From CANLWN01 sp039815505 (lineage in GTDB: Bacteria; Bacteroidota; Bacteroidia; Flavobacteriales; Flavobacteriaceae): 23,440 nucleotides of DNA. The notes beneath the pieces were generated by a model. It was not told the origin of the DNA, searched no databases, and was given only the letters and a program-made list of their open reading frames with translations. The number at the start of each line of letters is the position of its first letter. Within the stretch, counting starts at the first letter, position 1. The DNA is taken from contig JBCBZE010000015.1 of assembly GCA_039815505.1 (NCBI GenBank), positions 1 through 23,440 on the forward strand. The letters are read 5' to 3'. The translations under genes were made by a program, and so were the position numbers. Below, piece after piece: positions 8,738-17,461 of this stretch.

Positions 8738-11700
8738 TTATAATCCCTTCATAATAGCATCCAGATCATCCTGGCTCAGGTTGGCCTCAGGGAAATCGGA
8801 AGGGGTGTACTGTTCTTCTTCGATATTGGTACAGTGCGAGTTCAGTTCAATTAAATAGCTTATAAAACTATCCGCCAATTTGCTTATAGTATCTTTTTTA
8901 TACAACTCTTTGCTATAACTCCAATACAGGCAAAGTTCATTTTCCGAAACAAACGCATTAATTTCTAACGCATAGGTCCTTTCGCTCAATGGGTGCCTGG
9001 TGCCGTTCCATAGAGGTTGAAAATCAATGGTAGGGACATTGGGATCCTTGGTCCTGTTTCCTAAGTAATTAAATATAATCTGAGGGGTTTGACTCAATTC
9101 CGATTGCTTGCATAAATACTTAAGAACCCCATAGCCAACACCGCTATTTGGGATTGTCCGTAGCTTTTCTTTTACTGTTTTTATTTTATGCCCTATATCT
9201 TCTTGAGGTGCTTCTTTGAACGAAATAGGGAAGAAAGAGGTAAACCATCCTACGGTTTCGGATATATCTATCGTGACTTCATCCATGACACGTCCATGTT
9301 TTTCAAGCCCTATACATAATTCGTCCGTTTGTGTCCATTTACAAATGGTATGGAGCAAAGCGGTTACTAACAAATCTTCGGTTTTAGTATGGTACGCTTT
9401 ATTGGATCTGGACAACAACATGGAGGTATCCCCTTTTCCCAAGGTGCTTTTGTGCTGTACAATGTTATGCTCCTTATATATGTCGCCAGCTGCATTGAAA
9501 TCTTTTGGAAATGGTTTGGCATCTCCCTTTTGAGCTACCCAAAATGGTAACTCTTTCTTTAGCTCTCTTGATTGGGCAAGTTGAACAAGGTACTCCCCCC
9601 ATTTTTCAATAGAATCGGTTTTTTTTGATAAGTCTATGGCTTTTTTGTTTTTTATGTGGCTAACGAACGAAGAAAAATCATCGAGAAGAATATTCCAAGA
9701 GACCACATCCGTAACCAAATGATGGGCTATCAGGAATATTTTGCTTTCATGGGCGTTTCTACCCTTAAAGTAAAGACATTTAAATAACGAACCTTTTTCG
9801 AGTTTCACATTTTCTTGAACAGATCTGATCTTTTCTTCTACTTGTTTATCAAATACCGATTTTTCATTGAGGTGTGTAAAATCTATAGGATAAAAAGCTT
9901 TGATACTATCCTTAGGTAGAATTATGGTCTTCCAGGAATCGTTTGTCTTTTTAAAGCTGGAACGAAGGGCGTCATGTTTTACTACCAATTTTTTTATGAC
10001 CGATTCAACTAGGGATGCCTCCTCATTTTCCATACCAGTGACCGTGACTGCTTGGTTCCAATAATGGGGAGCTGCCTTGTGTGTTTCAAAGAACCAGTGT
10101 TGTATGGGTGTCAATGGTATCTCACCCTCAACGGGCGTTTCTTGGCCTTTTTGTGATTTTTGATCTCCAACAAAAACTGCCAATGCCGCAATCGTTTGGT
10201 GTTCAAAAAGTTGATTGGCTTTTAAAACTATTCCTTCCTTTCGGGCCTTGGCTATGATTTGGATACTTAAAATAGAGTCTCCACCTATTTCAAAAAAATT
10301 ATCTTGAATGCCTATAGATGGTATGTTCAGAACAGATTGCCAAATTTCTAGTAAACGTTGTTCCATTAAGGTAGTGGGTTCGTCCTGAGCAGCAGCACTT
10401 GTTTGTGATACATCTTTTAACTGTTTCAGTGCTTTTGCATCGGTCTTTCCATTGGGAAGTCTAGGTATCCCTTCTACTTGCACCATAGTGGCTGGAATCA
10501 TATAATCGGGGATACTAGATGCTAAAAATGTTTTTAATTCCGGTATAGCCACTTTCTCACCAGTAAAATACGCTACGAGTCGTTTAGATTCCTTTACAGG
10601 GGGCAGATGTAAGTTTTCTTCCGCTGCACTTGTGGTTTCACCGTCCGTTTGATTTTGGGTGAAACGTTGGATCAATTCTTCCTCGGAAGGCACCTTGGAT
10701 TTCAGGCCCGTTGAATTTTGTGCTACTGTTTCCGCAATAACCACCACATCCTGTATTCCAGGATATTCCAATAATGCTTTTTTGATTTCGTCCAATTCTA
10801 CACGGAAACCACGTATTTTTATCTGTTGATCTGCTCTACCCAAGAATTCAATGGTACCTTTTTGGGTATACCTGCCAAGATCACCTGTCTTGTAAAGCTT
10901 TCCTTTGAAAGCATTGAACGGGTTTTGAACGTACGCGACGACATTGAGTTCCGACCTATTTAAATACCCCTTGGAAAGTCCTTCGCCACCTACATATAAC
11001 TCACCTATAGCGCCATACGGTACTAAGTTCAGATTTTTGTCCAACAAATAAATTTTAGCATTTGCGACGGGTTTTCCAATAGGGATTCTATGGTTTAAGT
11101 CTTCTTTTTTAACCTCATGCGCAATGCACCAAACGGTTGCTTCCGTTGGTCCATATTCATTATATAGTTTTGTATTTGGTAATCTTTTAAAATGACTTTT
11201 GCACATGGTGGAAGTAGAAACCTCCCCGGCTACTATGACGCTTTTTAAGGATTGTAGCTTTGAAGTATCGCAATGCTCTAAAATAAGATGGTATAGGGAA
11301 GGAAGCATTAGAGTATGGCTTATGGCGTGGCTTGCAATAAGCTCTTCAATTTTTAACAGATCCTGCTCTAGACGTTTTTCGGCAATTACCAAAGTACCTC
11401 CGGTACAGAGCGTCCAAAAAATACCGGCTTTAGAGCTATCGAACGCGATGGAGGACATCAGTAAAAACGCTTTTGGGTTTTCTGAATAAAACTCCAATCG
11501 ACCTGCGGTGGATTCAATAATATTTTTATGGGAAATAGGCACCCCTTTGGGTTTTCCCGTGCTTCCGGATGTATAGATGACATACGCCAAATCATCGGGT
11601 TCAATACGTGGTAGAGTTACTTTGGGCCGGTCATCAAGAATTTCGGTATTGTCGATAAGGATGGTGTTCGTATCCGATTGTGAAAATAGTGGCGACAAGG

Positions 11701-13492
11701 ACTCTTGGGTCAATATTAAACTTATGCTGGCGTCCCCTACCATATAGGCAATGCGCTGCTTGGGATATTCGGGATCAATGGGTAGGTAAGCACTCCTTGC
11801 CTTAAGAATTCCCAATATACCCACGATCATGTCCAACGAACGTTCTAGGCAAAGCCCCACACAAATATTTTCTCCCCTAGTGTGTTGAATAATCTGAACC
11901 GCTATTTCATTTGCCTTTGTATTTAATTCCCCATAAGACATGGATTCATCGCCAAAAACCAAGGCGGTCGCATTCTTACGTTCCAAGGCTATTTTTTCAA
12001 TGATTTGATGGATTCCGGTATGTGAGGTGAAAATACTTTCAGGTTTTACGATTTCGGAAAGGAAAAACTCCTTTTCATAGGGTGTCAGCATGGGAATACC
12101 AGGTATGGCCCCATTCGGATTTTTGACAACGCCCTGCAGCAATAATTGTAAGTGCTCTTGAAACCGGTCTATAGTAGTCTTATGAAATAAATCCGTTGCG
12201 TATTCAACGGTTGAAGAAAGTTGTCCATTCTCCTGTGAAATGTATAGCGTAAGATCAAATTTGGAAACCTTACTATCAAAGTTGGAGTGCAAAAGCTGTA
12301 ATTCGTCTCCAAAAAATGGATTTTTCGGCACATCATGATAGAGGAACATGGACTGAAAAAAGGGATTCACCCCCAAAGATCTTTCCGCATTGAGTTCCTT
12401 GACCAAAATTTCAAAAGGAATACCGTTGTTGGTAAATGCCTCAAAAGTGGTTTGTTTTACTTTTTTTACAAGATCAATAAATGAATATTGGGGTACTATT
12501 CCGGTTCTAAGGACCACAGTTTCGTTAAAGAAACCTATCATCTCTTCCAGATCTACATGGTTTCTGTTTGAAATAGGGGAACCTATTAATATATCCTCCT
12601 GTCCCGTATATCTATATAACAACAGGTAATAAACCGATAGGAGCAATATATAGGGAGTAACTTCCAGTTTTTTGGCCAATGCCAACAATTCCTTAGACAG
12701 AGGTTCGGATAGCTCCTTGATATGGTGGCTCCCGTTAAAAGATGACCTCTTGGGCCGTGTATGGTCCGTAGGCAGATTCAATATTGGGATCTCGCCCGAT
12801 AATTTATCCTTCCAATACTGCAACTGTTGCGAATCCAAGTCCCTTTGTTGTTCCCAGAAGGCATAATCCCCGTACTGTAAGGGTACGGGTTTTTTGACCA
12901 TAGGAACTTTGCCACATAGGTCTATATAGTATTGGGCCAACTGTTTTCGAAAAATACCCATGGACCATTTATCGGTGATAATATGGTGCATGGTTATAAA
13001 AAGCAGATGCTCATCGCTTTGTATTTTTAACAAGGATATCTTGAACAAAGGGGCCTTGTTCAACGAAAAAACGGTACGTGAATCGGAATAGATGATACGC
13101 TGTTTTTCCAGTTCCTTTTGTTCGTCGCCAAGGTCGCTTAGATTAAATTGGGCAATCTCGACCATGGTATGCGCATCGACTTTTTGAACTATTTCTCCAT
13201 CCTCGATTTGGTAAGAGGAGCAAAGAATACTATGCGCTTTAAAGAGTCGTTGCAGTGCTTCCACTAATGGCGCCACAAGCAGATTGCCTTTTAGCGTGTA
13301 GGCTTCGGAATAATTATAAAAGGGATTTTCGGGATAGAGTTGCTGTAAAAACCAAAGTCTACGCTGTCCGTTCGATAGGGGTATACCAACTCCTTCAGGG
13401 GTCTTGGAGATACCATTGATAGTTGTTTTTTTATCCTTTTTCCGATGCTTCCATTGACTTAAAAGAGATTCCTTTTTATTTTTTTCTTTCAC
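8738..13492 (-). CDS. Nonribosomal peptide synthetase, C-A-T-E module
   Basis: This 1584-residue module starts with a condensation domain (about 35-455; catalytic HHIITDK at 169-175, with Lys where Gly is usual). The adenylation domain follows (about 490-1025): A3 TSGSTGKPKG 641-650, A5 NEYGPTEAT 778-786, A7 YKTGD 867-871, A8 GRADQQIKIRGF 885-896, A10 LPNGK 1012-1016. The carrier domain has S1073 in IGGDS. The epimerization domain (about 1120-1550) has HHLVTDVVSW 1257-1266, KHGRVMD and NYLGNR 1475-1480. The hand-read specificity code is D685 S686 A689 L728 (or M729) I753 A755 E779 V787 W788 K1016; I cannot assign the amino acid. It should load one residue, condense it to an upstream donor and convert it to the D-form. 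The C-terminal TPSDFPEA...LSQDDLDAIM resembles a COM donor tail. About 45 extra residues (924-969) lie between A8 and A9. Confidence 0.93.
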   Translation of the reverse strand: MKEKNKKESLLSQWKHRKKDKKTTINGISKTPEGVGIPLSNGQRRLWFLQQLYPENPFYNYSEAYTLKGNLLVAPLVEALQRLFKAHSILCSSYQIEDGEIVQKVDAHTMVEIAQFNLSDLGDEQKELEKQRIIYSDSRTVFSLNKAPLFKISLLKIQSDEHLLFITMHHIITDKWSMGIFRKQLAQYYIDLCGKVPMVKKPVPLQYGDYAFWEQQRDLDSQQLQYWKDKLSGEIPILNLPTDHTRPKRSSFNGSHHIKELSEPLSKELLALAKKLEVTPYILLLSVYYLLLYRYTGQEDILIGSPISNRNHVDLEEMIGFFNETVVLRTGIVPQYSFIDLVKKVKQTTFEAFTNNGIPFEILVKELNAERSLGVNPFFQSMFLYHDVPKNPFFGDELQLLHSNFDSKVSKFDLTLYISQENGQLSSTVEYATDLFHKTTIDRFQEHLQLLLQGVVKNPNGAIPGIPMLTPYEKEFFLSEIVKPESIFTSHTGIHQIIEKIALERKNATALVFGDESMSYGELNTKANEIAVQIIQHTRGENICVGLCLERSLDMIVGILGILKARSAYLPIDPEYPKQRIAYMVGDASISLILTQESLSPLFSQSDTNTILIDNTEILDDRPKVTLPRIEPDDLAYVIYTSGSTGKPKGVPISHKNIIESTAGRLEFYSENPKAFLLMSSIAFDSSKAGIFWTLCTGGTLVIAEKRLEQDLLKIEELIASHAISHTLMLPSLYHLILEHCDTSKLQSLKSVIVAGEVSTSTMCKSHFKRLPNTKLYNEYGPTEATVWCIAHEVKKEDLNHRIPIGKPVANAKIYLLDKNLNLVPYGAIGELYVGGEGLSKGYLNRSELNVVAYVQNPFNAFKGKLYKTGDLGRYTQKGTIEFLGRADQQIKIRGFRVELDEIKKALLEYPGIQDVVVIAETVAQNSTGLKSKVPSEEELIQRFTQNQTDGETTSAAEENLHLPPVKESKRLVAYFTGEKVAIPELKTFLASSIPDYMIPATMVQVEGIPRLPNGKTDAKALKQLKDVSQTSAAAQDEPTTLMEQRLLEIWQSVLNIPSIGIQDNFFEIGGDSILSIQIIAKARKEGIVLKANQLFEHQTIAALAVFVGDQKSQKGQETPVEGEIPLTPIQHWFFETHKAAPHYWNQAVTVTGMENEEASLVESVIKKLVVKHDALRSSFKKTNDSWKTIILPKDSIKAFYPIDFTHLNEKSVFDKQVEEKIRSVQENVKLEKGSLFKCLYFKGRNAHESKIFLIAHHLVTDVVSWNILLDDFSSFVSHIKNKKAIDLSKKTDSIEKWGEYLVQLAQSRELKKELPFWVAQKGDAKPFPKDFNAAGDIYKEHNIVQHKSTLGKGDTSMLLSRSNKAYHTKTEDLLVTALLHTICKWTQTDELCIGLEKHGRVMDEVTIDISETVGWFTSFFPISFKEAPQEDIGHKIKTVKEKLRTIPNSGVGYGVLKYLCKQSELSQTPQIIFNYLGNRTKDPNVPTIDFQPLWNGTRHPLSERTYALEINAFVSENELCLYWSYSKELYKKDTISKLADSFISYLIELNSHCTNIEEEQYTPSDFPEANLSQDDLDAIMKGL

Positions 13493-13558
13493 TTAGCAAA
13501 TAACATTTTAGAAAGGCCGAATGGAAAAACCCACGGCAATTCCATTTTTGAATCTTAG

Positions 13559-14800
13559 TTACCTAAGGCCTAAATAGACAGCTGTTTTATAGGCTGTGGA
13601 CCTTATATAATCCTCTATTCCCAAATTTACGTCAAATACACGTTCTATACACCAATATAGCGATACTATAATAAGGAATATAGAGCCATAGACTAATATT
13701 TTAGGATAAAATCTAGACTTTCGAATAAGATAAAGAATGGGAAATATCATTGCAATAATGACCAATTGGCCAATTTCTACGCCCACATTAAAACCTAACA
13801 ACGACAGCGTAAGAAATTCCCCGGTGAGCCCAAGATCGCTCAAGACACTCGCAAAACCAAAGCCGTGGAAAAGCCCAAATACAAAGGCAATGACCCAATC
13901 CCGGCCCTTGAATATCGGACGAATATTATGATAGGCTGCCAATCCAATGGAGAAGGCGATTATGGATTCCACAATACGGGACGGAAGGGTAACTATTTCC
14001 AACGATGCCAAGGTCAATGTTATCGTATGGGCTATGGTGAAAAAAGTAATGACCTTGATAATATACAGAAAAGCGGGTCTAAATTTTAGCACCGGTGTCC
14101 AACCCCATACATTGATTTTTCTTTCAACGCTTTCTTTTTCACGGGCCCTGCGGACAACGGAGGGCAGTATTAAGGCCAAAAGAAACAAAATATGGTCCAA
14201 GCCTATCCAGATATGCCAAATACCTTGTTTGACCATAGCTACGAAACCTTTCCATATCGAAACTTCGGTAAGGGAAAAAGAATCCTTAGTATCGCCCGGC
14301 CCAAAATCCAATAGTATGTTTGCTTCGTTATTGATAATACCAGCTTTCCAATTATATTCAATAATCAAGAAACCCTTATGGGTGGCATCTTTATCAAATA
14401 CAGCACTATACCCTACATTGAGGTTCTCCGGAAGAGTATTGGTGTTTTCCAGATGAAAATCCAATAAAAGGAAATTACCAAGATTTAAATACAGCAGATC
14501 GGTTTCACCAAACTTTATTTTGTGCTCACCAAATTCTGAATCAAAAGAAGTATGCTGTAACAAATAGGTTTTAATATCTTCAATATACGGACCTAATTCT
14601 TCCAAGGAGGTATTCTTGTCCAATGAAAGCCCAAAAATCTTATTGATCTCGTTGACATTAAGCTCAAAGTGACCTTCAATTCCCTGCTTTTCATAGATAC
14701 GTAGATAGACATAACTTTGATTGGGGATATGGGCAGCACCAAAGAACGGGAGTCCAAGCAACAGAACAAAAATGATGGTTTTAAGAAGATTTTTTTTCAT
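13559..14800 (-). CDS. HupE/UreJ-2 family membrane protein
   Basis: This 413-residue protein has an N-terminal signal peptide (1-23, ending FFGAA). An extracytoplasmic region of about 165 residues follows, then about six hydrophobic segments. The membrane part holds the family's His-rich motifs: GIWHIWIGLDHILF (193-206), FFTIAHTITL (253-262) and FGLFHGFGFASVL (308-320). HupE/UreJ relatives are linked to nickel or cobalt handling, but this long subfamily has no firmly established role. No hydrogenase or urease gene is nearby. It is the first gene of the minus-strand unit and lies only 66 bp upstream of the NRPS, so it is probably co-transcribed with it; whether it supplies metal for product maturation or acts in export is unknown. 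Confidence 0.85.
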   Translation of the reverse strand: MKKNLLKTIIFVLLLGLPFFGAAHIPNQSYVYLRIYEKQGIEGHFELNVNEINKIFGLSLDKNTSLEELGPYIEDIKTYLLQHTSFDSEFGEHKIKFGETDLLYLNLGNFLLLDFHLENTNTLPENLNVGYSAVFDKDATHKGFLIIEYNWKAGIINNEANILLDFGPGDTKDSFSLTEVSIWKGFVAMVKQGIWHIWIGLDHILFLLALILPSVVRRAREKESVERKINVWGWTPVLKFRPAFLYIIKVITFFTIAHTITLTLASLEIVTLPSRIVESIIAFSIGLAAYHNIRPIFKGRDWVIAFVFGLFHGFGFASVLSDLGLTGEFLTLSLLGFNVGVEIGQLVIIAMIFPILYLIRKSRFYPKILVYGSIFLIIVSLYWCIERVFDVNLGIEDYIRSTAYKTAVYLGLR

Positions 14801-15168
14801 TTGAAAAGAATATAGATCCAGAAAAACTAAGGTTTTTTCGCTTATTTAACGCTACAAATAATAAAAAAAAATGATAGGAACTAAAAATAAACGTTGAACG
14901 GTTGGCTTTAATGACATTCGTAGTCGGTTATTCCTAAAATAAATAGTATTTAATGTATTTATTGGTTAGCCACATATGCCAGAAACGCAACCATTTTGGA
15001 AAAACACATCCCTAAAAGTATATTAAAATTTATGACATATGAAATCCAATATATCCTTAACATATGGCATTTTATCGAATGATTACCGTTGTATTGTGAT
15101 CTAATGGATAAAGATTTTTATCTTGTGTTGTTGTAGATGTAGTTTTACCTTTACAGAAAAAGAATGCT
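14801..15168. promoter_or_regulatory. Divergent intergenic control region
   Basis: This 368-bp AT-rich gap separates the two divergent arms of the biosynthetic cluster and must hold at least one promoter for each. Three copies of the palindrome-containing heptamer ACATATG occur, with CATATG at 14973, 15036 and 15061. No regulator gene is in the window. I found no clear minus-strand Bacteroidota promoter; the nearest match to the -7 box has one extra base. Confidence 0.5.
15123..15153 (+). promoter_or_regulatory. Candidate Bacteroidota-type promoter for the plus-strand cluster
   Basis: TACCTTTA at 15146-15153 matches the Bacteroidota -7 consensus TAnnTTTG except the last base. A TTG at 15123-15125, 20 bases upstream, fits the -33 element. 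Transcription would start only about 10 bases before the ATG at 15169, giving a very short leader. The match is suggestive only. Confidence 0.3.
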
Positions 15169-16239
15169 ATGAAAACCTCCAAACAAACCACTCTGGTGTT
15201 ATCTGGTGGCGACGTAAACGAAATTGTGGAAAATTTTGGTCTACATTCGTTAATGGACCGCCTTATCCTTAAACTTACTACCGCAGTTCTTGGTTATGAT
15301 GAAACCTCCATGGAGATTCCTATACGTTCAGGTTTCAATTATAACAACGATAAACCTGGATTGGTAGAATTTATGCCAGTGCATGCCCTAGGAGAGGGAA
15401 TTGTGTTAAAAGTCGTGGGTTATCACCCCAGAAACCCGGATGATTATGGTTTGCCCACGATTCTTTCCTCCATAACCTCCTATGATATTAAAACAGGACA
15501 TTTACAAGGTATAGCGGATGGTGTTTTGCTTACCGCCCTTCGCACAGGAGCGGCTTCCGCAGTGGCCTCCAAATTTATGGCCCAACCAGATAGTGGCGTT
15601 CTTGGACTTATTGGTTGCGGAGCTCAAGCCATTACACAATTACATGCCATTTCTCGTTGTTACCCACTTGAACAAGTATATATATATGATGTGGACGAGA
15701 CGGTGGTAAGCTCTTTTGCGGAGCGTTGCGCCATGCTGGACTTACACGTTGAAATTATTCCATCATCTATATCCGAAATCATGTCTAAGTCGGATATTGT
15801 ATGTACCGCTACATCGATAGACGTTGGCTTGGGGCCTTTGTTTGAGACCTATGAAACCAAAGATCATCTTCATATAAATGCCATTGGATCGGATTTCCCC
15901 GGAAAGATTGAACTTCCACTCTCCTTATTGCGCAAGAGTACCGTAGTACCAGATTTTAGGGAGCAAGCTAAACTGGAAGGTGAATGCCAACAACTAAATG
16001 ATGAGGAAATCGGCCCGGATTTAGTCACACTGGTTAAGAATCATACGGACTTTGACCATATAGCCAATACGCTTACCGTGTTTGATTCTACAGGCTGGGC
16101 TTTGGAGGACCGGGTGGTCATGAAGGTTTTTATGGACCTCGCGGAAGAATTTAATATTGGTATGGAAGTGAGCATCGAAAATACTTCCGAAGATGCAAAA
16201 AACCCTTATCATTTTATGCTTAAGACAGTTAAAGCTTAA
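15169..16239 (+). CDS. Ornithine cyclodeaminase / mu-crystallin family enzyme
   Basis: This 356-residue protein carries the family's Rossmann motif GLIGCGAQA (147-154), the preceding TALRTGAASAVASKFMA helix (R125) and the GSDFPGKIEL motif with D242, where ornithine cyclodeaminase has its catalytic Asp. A true ornithine cyclodeaminase makes L-proline and ammonia from ornithine with bound NAD. Relatives do other jobs (ketimine reductases, lysine cyclodeaminase, SbnB-type dehydrogenases), so the substrate is inferred. The position supports proline supply: it opens the plus-strand operon and is followed by a dehydrogenase, adenylation protein and carrier that together resemble prolyl-to-pyrrolyl machinery. 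The gap to the next gene is 59 bp. Confidence 0.85.
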   Translation: MKTSKQTTLVLSGGDVNEIVENFGLHSLMDRLILKLTTAVLGYDETSMEIPIRSGFNYNNDKPGLVEFMPVHALGEGIVLKVVGYHPRNPDDYGLPTILSSITSYDIKTGHLQGIADGVLLTALRTGAASAVASKFMAQPDSGVLGLIGCGAQAITQLHAISRCYPLEQVYIYDVDETVVSSFAERCAMLDLHVEIIPSSISEIMSKSDIVCTATSIDVGLGPLFETYETKDHLHINAIGSDFPGKIELPLSLLRKSTVVPDFREQAKLEGECQQLNDEEIGPDLVTLVKNHTDFDHIANTLTVFDSTGWALEDRVVMKVFMDLAEEFNIGMEVSIENTSEDAKNPYHFMLKTVKA

Positions 16240-16298
16240 GATAATATCCGAAAGTTGTGTATGAAATCGGAGCATAAATCGAATATTTAAAATAGCGT

Positions 16299-17450
16299 AT
16301 GGATTTTTCATGGACCAAGGAGCAATTGGAATATAAAAGTAGGGTCATCGCGTTTGCGCAAACCCATTTTTCCAAAGACTATATAGCACAGGATAGGGAT
16401 AGTATATTTTCTAGAGATGACTGGGAGAAATGCGCGGATTTTGGACTTCAAGGGCTGGCAACGCCTTCTGCATATGGTGGTTCAAATGAATCGGTTGATT
16501 TATTAACGGCCACACTTGCCATGGAAGGTTTCGGCTACGGATGTAGGGACAATGGTTTGCCGTTTGCCCTTAATGCGCAGATGTGGACGGTACAGTACCC
16601 CATTGCTCAATTTGGTACCGAGGCCCAGAAAAAGAAGTTCCTTCCCAAAATGGCTTCTGGGCAATGGATCGGTTGTCATGCACTTACCGAGACCAATGCG
16701 GGTTCGGATGTATATAATATGGAGACCGTTGCCGAAAAAGTAGATGGGGGGTATATCCTAAATGGTAGTAAGCGTTACATAACCTTTGCACCTATTTCCG
16801 ATGTGGTACTGGTATTTGTAAAAACAAACCCTAAACTGGGAAAATGGGGAATGAGCGCATTTTTATTGGAGAAGGGCATGAAAGGTTTTAGGGCTGGTGA
16901 AAACAGACCAAAGATGGGATTGCGCACCGTACCTTTCGGGGATTTATTTTTTAAAGACTGTTTTGTGCCCAAAGAAAATCTATTAGGCCCAGAGGGAGCT
17001 GGCTGGTCCATCACCAATAGCTCTTTGGAGCATGACCGATGTACTATTCTTGCAGGCCAATTGGGCGCCATGGAATATCAGCTAGAGGAGACGATTAAAT
17101 TTGTGAAGGAAAGACAACAGTTTGGCAAATCTATTGGCGAATTTCAGAGTGTTTCCAATAGAATAGCCAATATGAAGCTGCGCTTAGAGACTTCAAGACT
17201 TTTATTATACAAGGTAGCTTGGTTGAAAAGCAAGGGAGAATCCACTATGATGGAGTCCGCTCTTCTAAAATTACAACTCAGCGAAAGTTTTATTGCATCT
17301 AGTTTGGATGCCGTAAGAAACCACGGCGGTCACGGTTATTTATCCGAAAACCAGATTGAAAGAAACCTTAGGGATGCGGTAGGTGGTGTTATTTATGCAG
17401 GTACTTCCGATATTCAAAGGAATATTGTCGCCAAATTATTGGGACTTTAG
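16299..17450 (+). CDS. Acyl-CoA dehydrogenase family flavoenzyme, PigA/PltE-like (prolyl-carrier oxidase)
   Basis: This 383-residue FAD enzyme has the acyl-CoA dehydrogenase fold: HALTETNAGSDVYNM (127-141), flavin-contacting RQQFGKSIGEFQSVSNRIANMKLRLE (split motif about 272-297) and YAGTSDIQRNI near the end. These stretches match from memory the prodigiosin enzyme PigA, which oxidises prolyl-S-carrier to pyrrolyl-2-carboxyl-S-carrier. The IVD-type base position reads Asp (D246 in LEHDR, with E244 two residues earlier), whereas PigA and isovaleryl-CoA dehydrogenase have Glu; the MCAD-type Glu position is Ala (YAGT). Oxidation may therefore be altered or partial, for example stopping at a pyrroline. 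It lies 11 bp before the adenylation gene's ATG. Confidence 0.85.
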   Translation: MDFSWTKEQLEYKSRVIAFAQTHFSKDYIAQDRDSIFSRDDWEKCADFGLQGLATPSAYGGSNESVDLLTATLAMEGFGYGCRDNGLPFALNAQMWTVQYPIAQFGTEAQKKKFLPKMASGQWIGCHALTETNAGSDVYNMETVAEKVDGGYILNGSKRYITFAPISDVVLVFVKTNPKLGKWGMSAFLLEKGMKGFRAGENRPKMGLRTVPFGDLFFKDCFVPKENLLGPEGAGWSITNSSLEHDRCTILAGQLGAMEYQLEETIKFVKERQQFGKSIGEFQSVSNRIANMKLRLETSRLLLYKVAWLKSKGESTMMESALLKLQLSESFIASSLDAVRNHGGHGYLSENQIERNLRDAVGGVIYAGTSDIQRNIVAKLLGL

Positions 17451-17461
17451 AGCTATTGTCT

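Noticed and set aside
8539..8754. 71-codon plus-strand ORF in the NRPS-glycosyltransferase gap
   Set aside because: It runs against all flanking genes, overlaps the NRPS end and the more plausible minus-strand small ORF, and has no recognisable features.
13947..14456. 169-codon plus-strand ORF
   Set aside because: It lies antisense inside the HupE/UreJ-2 gene, whose minus-strand motifs are strong; its product has no recognisable domain.
17456..17461. TTG as start of the stand-alone adenylation gene
   Set aside because: An in-frame ATG follows two codons later at 17462 and precedes the first conserved residues.
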